From an uncultured Oscillospiraceae bacterium (lineage in GTDB: Bacteria > Bacillota > Clostridia > Oscillospirales > Ruminococcaceae), in the NCBI GenBank assembly GCA_902490585.1, contig CABUEI010000006.1, positions 35,893 through 99,892 on the forward strand: a DNA stretch of 64,000 nt, read 5' to 3'. Under the pieces are notes generated by a model that was not told where the DNA came from, did no database searches, and saw only the letters and a program-made list of their open reading frames with translations. Each line of letters begins with the position of its first letter. The first letter of the stretch is position 1. This document shows positions 27,050 to 35,900 of the stretch, in pieces. The translations under genes were made by a program, and so were the position numbers.

Positions 27050-27078
27050 ATTATACACCTTATTGTCTACAAAAGCAA
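27050..27078 (-). promoter_or_regulatory. Promoter of iscSU
   Basis: Minus strand: TTGCTT, 17-base spacer, TATAAT, about 97 bases before the iscS ATG. Confidence 0.75.
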
Positions 27079-27099
27079 TAGGTTTTATTAAAAAATACG

Positions 27100-27137
27100 A
27101 AAAAATATCGGCAGTGGAATTAAGCTCCACTGCCGAC
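27100..27137 (-). terminator. Terminator of the hsp20 genes
   Basis: TCGGCAGTGGA / TCCACTGCCGA, 11-base stem, 7-base loop, followed on the minus strand by a T-run. Ends transcription from the hsp20 pair. Confidence 0.88.
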
Positions 27138-27174
27138 AGTCAATTATTCAAGGTTATCTGCAAAGCAGGTTAAA

Positions 27175-27624
27175 TCATTCGATAGCAATCACATTATTCG
27201 TTTCAACCTGCGGTGCGGCTTTCGGAACAGATACCTTTAAAATACCGTCCTCAAACTTAGCGTTTACGTCTTTAGCCTGTATGCCGTCGCCTACATAGAA
27301 GCTCCTGCTGCACTGACCCTCATAACGCTCACGTCTGATATACTTGCCGTCCTTCTTCTCCTTTTCGTCCTTTTCAAGACCTTTGGAGGCACTGATCGTA
27401 AGATAACCGCTGTCAAGTTTCAGCGATACATCTTCTTTCTTGAAACCGGGCAGGTCAATATCGAGTTCGTAGGTGTTGTCGGTTTCACGGACATCGGTCT
27501 TCATTATGTTCTTTGCGTGTTTGCCGTAAAGAGCGTCATTCATACCGCCGAATACTGACGGCATTGTAAAATCATCATCGAAGAAATTGTCAAATAAGTT
27601 TTCATTGAAAATTGCGGGTAACAT
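27175..27624 (-). CDS. Small heat shock protein Hsp20, copy 1 (downstream)
   Basis: 149 residues. An alpha-crystallin domain (ETDNTYELDIDLPGFKKEDV ... GYLTISASKG ... GQCSRSFYVG) with the C-terminal VPKAAP stretch. It holds unfolding proteins in an ATP-independent way. The DNA is identical to copy 2 except for one base (27615 versus 28139), giving Ala instead of Thr at residue 4. The upstream spacer of about 70 bases contains no clear promoter, so it is probably read from the CIRCE promoter in front of copy 2. RBS AAGGAGAAA. Confidence 0.93.
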   Translation of the reverse strand: MLPAIFNENLFDNFFDDDFTMPSVFGGMNDALYGKHAKNIMKTDVRETDNTYELDIDLPGFKKEDVSLKLDSGYLTISASKGLEKDEKEKKDGKYIRRERYEGQCSRSFYVGDGIQAKDVNAKFEDGILKVSVPKAAPQVETNNVIAIE

Positions 27625-27632
27625 AAGTCATT
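27177..27632. repeat. Tandem duplication unit, copy 1
   Basis: 456 bases matching 27701-28156 at 455 positions. The match covers the whole coding region except the last stop base area and stops 8 bases upstream of the start codon, beyond which the leaders differ. Confidence 0.97.
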
Positions 27633-27698
27633 TCTCCTTCCGTATATCAAGTGGTCAGATCCTTATCCGACCGTGTAACTGTTGCTAGTTGATGTCGT

Positions 27699-28148
27699 TT
27701 ATTCGATAGCAATCACATTATTCGTTTCAACCTGCGGTGCGGCTTTCGGAACAGATACCTTTAAAATACCGTCCTCAAACTTAGCGTTTACGTCTTTAGC
27801 CTGTATGCCGTCGCCTACATAGAAGCTCCTGCTGCACTGACCCTCATAACGCTCACGTCTGATATACTTGCCGTCCTTCTTCTCCTTTTCGTCCTTTTCA
27901 AGACCTTTGGAGGCACTGATCGTAAGATAACCGCTGTCAAGTTTCAGCGATACATCTTCTTTCTTGAAACCGGGCAGGTCAATATCGAGTTCGTAGGTGT
28001 TGTCGGTTTCACGGACATCGGTCTTCATTATGTTCTTTGCGTGTTTGCCGTAAAGAGCGTCATTCATACCGCCGAATACTGACGGCATTGTAAAATCATC
28101 ATCGAAGAAATTGTCAAATAAGTTTTCATTGAAAATTGTGGGTAACAT
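27699..28148 (-). CDS. Small heat shock protein Hsp20, copy 2 (promoter-proximal)
   Basis: 149 residues, alpha-crystallin domain as in copy 1, Thr at residue 4. It has RBS GGAGGAA and lies behind a promoter overlapped by a CIRCE element, so HrcA should repress it outside stress. The gene-sized identity with copy 1, with differing flanks, points to a recent duplication or gene conversion. Both copies have full-length frames and both may be made from one transcript. Confidence 0.93.
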   Translation of the reverse strand: MLPTIFNENLFDNFFDDDFTMPSVFGGMNDALYGKHAKNIMKTDVRETDNTYELDIDLPGFKKEDVSLKLDSGYLTISASKGLEKDEKEKKDGKYIRRERYEGQCSRSFYVGDGIQAKDVNAKFEDGILKVSVPKAAPQVETNNVIAIE

Positions 28149-28156
28149 AAGTCATT
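27701..28156. repeat. Tandem duplication unit, copy 2
   Basis: Partner of 27177-27632, offset 524 bases, one mismatch at 28139. Confidence 0.97.
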
Positions 28157-28255
28157 CCTCCATTCATCTATCAAGCGGTCTGTGCTTTAAACGCAGTGCC
28201 GACTGTTGTCGCCCTGTACCTTCCGGAGACCCTCTCTCTTTCTTTGTACAACTAC

Positions 28256-28283
28256 ATTATAGCACAATTTTTAGCACTGTCAA
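28256..28283 (-). promoter_or_regulatory. Sigma-A promoter of hsp20
   Basis: Minus strand: TTGACA, 16-base spacer, TATAAT with TG one base before the -10. The -35 lies inside the CIRCE spacer and left arm. Confidence 0.85.
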
Positions 28284-28297
28284 TAGGAGAGTGCTAA
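28271..28297. promoter_or_regulatory. CIRCE element (HrcA operator)
   Basis: TTAGCACTG, 9 bases, GAGTGCTAA: the CIRCE consensus (TTAGCACTC-N9-GAGTGCTAA) with a single mismatch in the left arm. It covers the -35 of the hsp20 promoter, so HrcA binding would exclude RNA polymerase. hrcA itself is not in this window. Confidence 0.92.
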
Positions 28298-28399
28298 TTT
28301 TCACAAAATCTTCTTAAAAGTGTGACAAATTTGACATTTTAGAGCAAAAATACGCAAAATAATTGCGTAAAAATCGGGCGATGTTAATTATAAAACGCA

Positions 28400-28446
28400 A
28401 AAAACACCCTGCGGTAAGCACTGAATACTTACAACAGGGTGTTTTG
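28400..28446 (-). terminator. Terminator of the EAL/beta-helix gene
   Basis: AAAACACCCTG / CAGGGTGTTTT with an inner GTAAG/CTTAC stem, T-run on the minus strand. It separates the EAL gene from the hsp20 promoter. Confidence 0.85.
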
Positions 28447-28462
28447 TGTCATGATTATAATG

Positions 28463-31222
28463 TTAATTTTGTTGTACTAACCTTGATGGCTCGTGATAAT
28501 CGGCATCGTTTATAAGCTTTGAATTTACAGTGGTATTGTTTATTATGCAACCGCTGTTTGCAAATCCTATATCCAGCGAATAAGTGCTCGAAAGCGAGCT
28601 TGCCTTGATATTGCAGTTTTTGATAACAAGCGAACCTTTACCCTCTGCGCTTCCTATTCCTGCAACGGTATCACCCTCAACGTGTACCGTAATATCGGAG
28701 TCTGATATCGCTGTGTCGCACTCTGTCTTGCGGCAACCTACAGCCGAACCGCACTGCGCCTTGAGCAACAGGTCAAGGGTTGAACTTTCGATATCTATTT
28801 TTGACGGATTGTCGCCGTCAAGAGCGGATAACGCACCGATGCAACCTGCACGTTCGCCGAGTGCACGCAACATGAGAGTAGAGCCGTGGGCACTTACATT
28901 TGCATATCCGCAAAGTGAGCCAATACCCATAGCATTATCGCCCGAACAGTTTATATCTATAGTGGCTTTTCCTGTTTCTATACCGCAACTGCCGTCATAA
29001 GAGCCTGCACCTATGCAGTCTTTTCCGGTTGACGACATCTTGATATTTCCGCCCAGAAGTCTTATCGGGGTTTCGCACGAGGAAACACCGCCGCCGATAC
29101 AGATTCCGTGGTCGCCGTTTGCCTGCATTTCGATATTGCCGGTCACATCAATTATGATTTCTCCGAATGTGTCATTATAACTGCTTCCGATACAGCAACC
29201 GTCATTACGGTAAGAGTCGATGTAAAGACTGCCGTCACCGATTATAAGGAGCTTTGCGGAATCGGGAACGGATATTCCTTCATAGTTCAGCGTATTCTGA
29301 CCTTTTATTTCAAGCGTTGTGTCGGAGTTCTCACCAAGCCGTATACACTGACGCATACCGCCCTTGATATTCATATTTTCAAGGATTATATGACACTTTG
29401 AGCCGTTGGCTGTTTTAATTACGAACGGGGCGTTGTCACAACCATTTGCAAAAAGGTGTACGTTTGCACTCTCGACTATAACTCCGGTATATCTGTCGGA
29501 CAGCATTTTCTCGATATCAAGTTGTTCGTCACAGCCGTCGTGAACGGTATAATAATGGGTCGTTCTTATATCGGGACGGCGCATATTGAGCATTTTCATC
29601 TGCTCGGCTATAGTGTCGGGGATATCGGGAACTATCTCCTTGAGCGGTCTTGCGGTGTAGAAGCCCTGGATATAATCAACACCTCTGCGTATCGTTACGC
29701 TCATCTCATCGTAAGTTTCAACACCCTCTGCAAGCACTTTTATGTTATTGAGCCTTGCAAATTCGATTATACCCGTGAGGAAGTGTTGTTTTTTCACATT
29801 TGTATTTATATCGGTTATCAGAGAACGGTCTATCTTTATAACATCGGGCTGTAAACTGAGTACCGCCGCCGTGTTGGAATATCCGCTTCCGTAATCGTCT
29901 ATTGCTATCATACAGCCCTTTGACTTGAAAAGCTGACGGAGATTTGCGATTTTTTCACCTGTCAGATCAGCCTGCTCGGTAAATTCAATTACAAGTTGTG
30001 ACATGATATCGCCGTACTTTTCGCAAAGTCTGTTGAAATCGTATTCCGTAATCATATAATCGGGTACGGAGTTGATGAAAATCTTCTTCTCGCCGATACG
30101 GGAACGGTTCTTGCTGACTATCTCAAGAACATTTTCAAAAGTAAGCTGTTCTATATCGTACAGTTTTCCGTGTTCTCTCGCTATTCTCAGTATCTCAAGC
30201 GGAGAAGAATTTTTCGGACGCATGAGCGCTTCATAAGCGTATATTGAACCGTCAACAGTGGAAACTATCGGCTGGAAGCAATAGCTGAAATCATTCTCGT
30301 CTATAAGTTCGGTGAGCAGTTTCGAGTCTGAATAGCTGTTACATTCGGAAACATACTCCTCAGCCGAAAACTCCCTGTCGATACTGCCCAGAGCCTTTGC
30401 TCTGAATAAGGCAAAATCGGCATAGTTTATCATCATGTCTATAGTTGCCGCCTGCGTCGGATACCAGCAGTAGCCGACTGTTATCGTAAACGCTTCGCTT
30501 CGTGTCTCTATTGTGTTGCCGAATTCATCGGTAAGCTTGCACCTGCCGACTGCGTCGTACATTTTCTTTATAAGGTCGGTTATCTCGGACTTTGCCATCT
30601 GTCTGAAGAATACAAGAAAATCCTTATAGCTCTTGACGCCGATTATAACGTTCTCCGAAGTAAATCGCTTGAGTGCATTTGCCGCAGTGGCTACACAAAG
30701 TGCCGTCTTGTCATAATTCAGCTCGCTGTCAACACGTTCGATGCCGTTGATATGTATAGCCGCCATACAGCACTGAGCCGTACCGCTGATATCGCTCAAC
30801 ATACTGCGTACACGGCGGATGAAATAATCACGGGTATACATTCCAGTGAGCGTGTCGTACTCTTTCATATCGTCCTTGCGTGAACGTGCCTCAACTATCT
30901 GGGTTACGTCCTGCACAAAACCGAGCATATAGTCCGTATCGTAAACAATCTTGATTTTTATATAGCTTGTTTCGCCGTCCACGGTATACATATATATATT
31001 CTTGTAGCCCTCTATCTGATTTTCATTCAGACTGTCAAGCAGAGCATAGAACTTCTCTTTATCCATGTTGTCACCGCCGATATGGAGCATAGCGGCAACG
31101 TTTTTGTCATAATAAGCCTCGTTCAGATCGTGAGGAAGCTTGAAAACACCTATTGTCGGAAAGTTGTCGAGGAATATGTTCCAGTCATGCCGACTGTTAC
31201 CGTCCTTATCAAAAAAGCTCAT
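28463..31222 (-). CDS. PAS-GGDEF(degenerate)-EAL protein with C-terminal beta-helix
   Basis: 919 residues from ATG 31222 (GGAGGA upstream). No signal peptide or membrane segment. Order: a PAS-like N-terminus (about 1-115); a GGDEF domain beginning DTLTGMYTRDYF (about 118) but with VKSYKDFLVF where GGDEF should be, so no cyclase activity is expected; an EAL domain (about 315-565) with intact EALMR, IEFTEQ, IDDYGSG, VIKID and LAEGVET, so c-di-GMP hydrolysis is likely; then about 310 residues of Gly/Ser/Asn-rich short beta repeats (GNIEMQANGDHGICIGGG, IGAGSYDGSCGIETG, MGIGSLCGYANVSAHG) like a right-handed beta-helix or carbohydrate-binding repeat. The last part is normally seen on exported proteins. 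It has its own promoter and terminator. Confidence 0.8.
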   Translation of the reverse strand: MSFFDKDGNSRHDWNIFLDNFPTIGVFKLPHDLNEAYYDKNVAAMLHIGGDNMDKEKFYALLDSLNENQIEGYKNIYMYTVDGETSYIKIKIVYDTDYMLGFVQDVTQIVEARSRKDDMKEYDTLTGMYTRDYFIRRVRSMLSDISGTAQCCMAAIHINGIERVDSELNYDKTALCVATAANALKRFTSENVIIGVKSYKDFLVFFRQMAKSEITDLIKKMYDAVGRCKLTDEFGNTIETRSEAFTITVGYCWYPTQAATIDMMINYADFALFRAKALGSIDREFSAEEYVSECNSYSDSKLLTELIDENDFSYCFQPIVSTVDGSIYAYEALMRPKNSSPLEILRIAREHGKLYDIEQLTFENVLEIVSKNRSRIGEKKIFINSVPDYMITEYDFNRLCEKYGDIMSQLVIEFTEQADLTGEKIANLRQLFKSKGCMIAIDDYGSGYSNTAAVLSLQPDVIKIDRSLITDINTNVKKQHFLTGIIEFARLNNIKVLAEGVETYDEMSVTIRRGVDYIQGFYTARPLKEIVPDIPDTIAEQMKMLNMRRPDIRTTHYYTVHDGCDEQLDIEKMLSDRYTGVIVESANVHLFANGCDNAPFVIKTANGSKCHIILENMNIKGGMRQCIRLGENSDTTLEIKGQNTLNYEGISVPDSAKLLIIGDGSLYIDSYRNDGCCIGSSYNDTFGEIIIDVTGNIEMQANGDHGICIGGGVSSCETPIRLLGGNIKMSSTGKDCIGAGSYDGSCGIETGKATIDINCSGDNAMGIGSLCGYANVSAHGSTLMLRALGERAGCIGALSALDGDNPSKIDIESSTLDLLLKAQCGSAVGCRKTECDTAISDSDITVHVEGDTVAGIGSAEGKGSLVIKNCNIKASSLSSTYSLDIGFANSGCIINNTTVNSKLINDADYHEPSRLVQQN

Positions 31223-31257
31223 ATAACATCCTCCAAAACACACAATTTACCAAAGTT

Positions 31258-31286
31258 ATTATACATTTTTTTACTACAAAAGTCAA
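31258..31286 (-). promoter_or_regulatory. Promoter of the EAL/beta-helix gene
   Basis: Minus strand: TTGACT, 17-base spacer, TATAAT, about 36 bases before the ATG. Confidence 0.8.
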
Positions 31287-31383
31287 TGCTGTTTAATCAA
31301 TGTGCACAAAATAGACAAATTTATAAGTCGATTTTGTACATTTTAGTGAGCGGACAGCGAACGCAGGCATAAAATGACTTATG

Positions 31384-32848
31384 AACTTCAACTTTTATCT
31401 ACAGGGAAGAAACAAATAACGTAAAGCTCAAAAACGGTATTGTAACAATTCCGCAAAGCAGTGTAAGACAAGAAGATGACGAACATATCCTGATTTCCCG
31501 AAATGAATTTGAGTCGCTCGGTATAGAAAGCGGCACAGTAATATTTATTGACAACGCACAGGACAGCGAGCAGTCACGGTATGTCAATGTCGTATCTTAT
31601 GAGCTTATCGGCTATGACTTTGACGGTGACGGTAAGGTCGATGTACAGCCGGGCGAGTCGTTCAGAGTTACGGGTAAAATGAACCTTAAAGCAATATGGA
31701 AAGCTACCGACAAGATTTACACCGTAGCGTTCTTTGCTATGAGCGGCAAATTCACAATGCCGTCAAAGAACGTCACATTCACAGCCGAAAAGGATCTGAG
31801 CGGATATCTTGCAATATCTGACGGCACGTCAATCACAGTTATCAATACCGACAGCAAAACGTTCATAAATAACAAGGCGAGAGGTTTTGACTATGATACC
31901 GCAACAGGTATACTTATAGTCAGCAGTAGCGGACTTACGCTGTCCGGTGTCGGCAGGAATATAATGATTTATATCACCGATAACGTAACCGAAATCACCC
32001 TTAAAGACCTCACTCTTACAGCAGGTGATATGAACGGTGCAAAGCCCGATGATTTCACCACGGGCGGAATATCCGACGAGGGACTCGGCACGGCGGACAA
32101 ATATCTGATGTTTGTAAAATCAAACGATCTGAAGGTAAACATCAACGGAAATGTAACGCTGATAAAGCGGAATACCGAGGACACCGACGACTTGTTTGCG
32201 GTACGCCAGTCACATCTTGACTATGAGGACGAAACGCCGATGAACATTGAGTTTGCAGGCGGCGACAACGCAAATTTTACCGTGACTGCAAATACTTATG
32301 CAATACAGAGTATGGGCACTGTGAAATTCAGCAATATGACGTTTACTGCCGCAGGCGAATTTTACGGTGTTAATGCCGATACGGTAAGTTTTGACAGATG
32401 TAAGATAAAAACAACAGGTCTTGCAGGTGCGGACGAAAGCTATTCAACCGGTGTATATGGCAGGAACCTTACATTTAGCGACTGTAACCTTGATATAAGC
32501 ACGGGAATAATCGGTGAAACGATTGATATCGCAGGTGCTACGGACGGAAAAATAACCGCTCCCTATGGCAGTGCAGTTACCGTTAAGTGCAAGACTGAGG
32601 GTTGGTCGGAAACAGCAAGCGGACTTATGACGGTTGCACTTGATAAGGGACACTCCGTGCTGTTTGCAACAGCAGGAACCTCCGCACTTCAGGCACTTGA
32701 TTTTGAGGGCGGAGAAAACAAGATAGTTTCCTATCCGCAGACAACCGCTCCCGATAAGGAATATGAGCTGACAAAGGATTATTGCTGGCTTATCAAAGAA
32801 AAGAACGGCACAGTGCTTATAAACGAGATAACATTCTCGGGTAAATAA
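31384..32848 (+). pseudogene. Start-less remnant of a secreted beta-helix surface protein
   Basis: The frame is open from just after a TGA (31381-31383) to 32848, about 487 residues, but the first ATG is at 31679 and has no RBS, while the 98 codons before it read as good protein (NGIVTIPQSSVRQEDDEH, then a DFDGDGKVD calcium-loop-like motif). No signal peptide is present. The body has short beta-strand repeats (GVGRNIMIYITDNVTEITLK, NLTFSDCNLDIS) of surface carbohydrate-binding or adhesin type, and a bacterial Ig/InlB-like MNLKAIWKA segment. I read it as the C-terminal part of a larger exported protein that lost its 5' end. A product from 31679 would stay in the cytosol. Confidence 0.65.
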
Positions 32849-32851
32849 AAA

Positions 32852-32885
32852 ACTGCCCCCGACAGAGTTTTCTGTCGGGGGTTAT
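32852..32885 (+). terminator. Rho-independent terminator
   Basis: CCCCCGACAGA / TCTGTCGGGGG perfect stem, loop GTTT, followed by an imperfect T-tract. Insulates the next gene from upstream reading. Confidence 0.85.
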
Positions 32886-32891
32886 GTTTTA

Positions 32892-32920
32892 TTGACAGGT
32901 ATTGAATATAGTAGTATAAT
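32892..32920 (+). promoter_or_regulatory. Consensus sigma-A promoter of the Hhe-like gene
   Basis: TTGACA, 17-base spacer, TATAAT: a perfect match to consensus, about 57 bases before the start codon. Confidence 0.9.
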
Positions 32921-32976
32921 TTAACTGATACCGTTAATAACGGAAATTTATCAATAAAATTCAAGGATGGTGTTAC

Positions 32977-35900
32977 ATGGGCGCAGTTTTGACACTCGGT
33001 TGCGATATGATACCGAAAATCAATTTCGCAATGCAACAAAATTTCATACCTTTCATAAGAAATCTTACCGTCAGCAACGAGGGTGATGAGGATATAAGCG
33101 ATGTAAAGCTGACTATCACCTTTGATCCCGGGTTTGCAAAAACATACGCATACGATATAAGTAATGTTCCGGCAGGGCAGTCGGTTGAGATATCGCCGCT
33201 GAGAATAATACTCAGCACGGAAATACTGTTTTCTCTTACCGAAGCCATTTCGGGAACGGTCAGCTTTTCGCTTACAAAAGATGATAGCGAGCTTTATCAT
33301 AAGGATACCCCCGTTCAGTTGCTTTCGTTCAACGAATGGAGCGGTCTTGCGTTTGATCCCGAGCTTATCGCCGCTTTTGTAACGCCCAATCATCCAGAAA
33401 TCGCAAAGGTTATTTCCGAAGCGTCTGTCTATCTTAAAAAGTGGGCGGATACGACTGCGTTCAGCGCATATCAGCGACAGAACCCTAACTTTGTAAAACA
33501 GCAGATGGCGGCAATATACACAGCACTTTGTGCAAGGAAAATCGCATACAATATGCCGCCTGCAAGCTTTGAATATATCGGTCAGAAGGTACGTCTTGCA
33601 AATACGGTACTCGAAATAAAGCAGGGTACCTGCCTTGATTTAGCTGTGCTGTATGCGTCCTGCCTTGAAGCTGTCGGAATGAATCCCCTTATAATATTCA
33701 TAAGCGGTCACGCTTTCTGCGGCTGTCACCTTGAAGAAGAAACCTTTGCGGACTGCGCTACCGATGATGTTTCGGCAATCGAAAAGCGTATCGTGACAGG
33801 TACAGAGGAAATACTGCTTGTAGAGTGTACCGATATCACAAAGGATAATATCGACTTTGACGTTGCACTGAAACACGGCAAGGATCATTTCGATAAACCC
33901 GGTGAGTTTATCTGTGCTGTCGATATCACACGCACAAGAGGCAGCGGAATACGCCCTATACCGTTAAAGCTAGAACAGGCAATTACTTCGGAAAATACGG
34001 AGAGTGAAAGTGTAAAGCGTATCAGAATGAGCGCACCGAACGAGCTTGATACATCACTGTACGGAAAAGTCGCACAGGGCAGTAACGAGCCTATGACAAA
34101 GCAGAAACTGTGGGAAAGAAAACTGCTTGACTTTTCGCTCAGAAACTCACTTCTGAATTTCAGAATGAACAAAAGCACTATAGAAATTATGGTGTCCGAT
34201 CTTTCCCTGCTTGAAGATAAGTTGTCTGACGGAACGGATTTCCGCATACTTGAAGCACCGTCCGAATGGACAGTATCTATGCGTGATATCAAGACATTCG
34301 AGATAGAAACAAATAAAGATTTAGTAAAGAATATCGCCGAGCAGGAGCTTAAAAACAAGAGAATAAGAACATTCATGGATGCCGCAGAGCTTGAAGAGAG
34401 CCTTAAAAAGCTGTACCGTGCGGCTAAGGTCAGCATGGAGGAGAACGGCTCAAATACCTTGTTCTTATCGCTCGGACTTCTCAGGTGGTTTGAAAGCGAT
34501 ATATCCGAAAAACCGAGATATGCACCGCTTGTCCTTATCCCTATCGACATAGTGCGAAACGTCCGTAACAAAGGATACATAATCAGAAGCCGTCAGGAAG
34601 ATGCTCAGATAAACGTAACCATGATTGAGTATTTAAGACAGGATTACGGCATAAATATAGACGGTCTTGACCCTCTCCCCGAGGACGAACACGGCATAGA
34701 TCTTCCGCTTGTTTTCAATACCGTAAGACAGGCGATAATGGGCAAGAAAACATGGAATATACTTGAATACAGTTTTATCGGTCTGTTCAGTTTCGGACAG
34801 TTCGTAATGTGGAACGACATAAGAAACCGCAGTGACGAGCTTAAAAACAACAAGGTCGTTTCCTGCCTTATGAACGGCGCAACAAGCGAAGAGCTGACAG
34901 GTGATTTTATTGCCGATACCGAAATAGACAGCAAAATTTCACTTGCCGATATCGCCGTACCAGTTGATGCAGATTCTTCACAGCTCAGTGCAGTTGTAGC
35001 GGCATCGGCAGGCAGGAGCTTTGTACTCCACGGACCTCCCGGAACAGGTAAGTCGCAGACTATCACCAACATGATAGCAAATGCACTGTACCACGGCAAG
35101 AGCGTGCTTTTCGTTGCCGAGAAAATGGCGGCGCTCAGCGTTGTGCAAAAACGTCTTGCAAATATCGGACTTGATCCGTTCTGCCTTGAACTTCATTCCA
35201 ACAAGACAAATAAATCCGCCGTACTGGGTGAACTTAACAAGGCACTTGAAACCGCACGGGTAAAATCTCCCGAACAGCACGCCGCAACAGCTGAAAAGCT
35301 TGCACAGCAGAAAGCAAAACTGAATTATATAATAGAAGCCCTGCACGAAAAAAGACCTTTCGGCGAGTCGCTGTATACGGCTATAGAGCGTTATGAACAG
35401 TGCCTCAGTGACAAGGGTAAAATAAAAATCGACAGGGAAACATTGCGTACCGCAGATGAAACCGCCCTTGCACGCTATGAGGATATCATTTCACGTTATG
35501 TCGTTGCGATATCCGAAATCGGACTGTATCCACAGCACCCGCTTTTAAGATACGGCGGACGTGATTATTCGATCGAACTGCGTGACAATCTCAAAAACCG
35601 CCTTGACAGACTTATTGACGAGTACAGTAAAGCGGACGATGCACTGAATGTTATAGCGTCTGCCGTAAGCCTTGACGGAAACATAAGCCGTGACAAGCTC
35701 GATGCGGTATCTGCACTTATAGATGCCTGCTGTACGGATGCCCCCGTAATATCCGATATGATCGGCACAGCTGATTTTGAAGGAACCGTTTCAAAGCTTA
35801 ACGCTCTTTGTGAAACAGGAAAAGCCTATAACGCACTGAGCACCGAAATAGAAAACAATTTTGACAAAGCGGTATTCTCATACCCTGCCGAAAACGCCAG

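Noticed and set aside
33885..34580. Minus-strand frame inside the helicase gene
   Set aside because: Ser/Leu-rich shadow; the plus strand encodes DUF4011 here.
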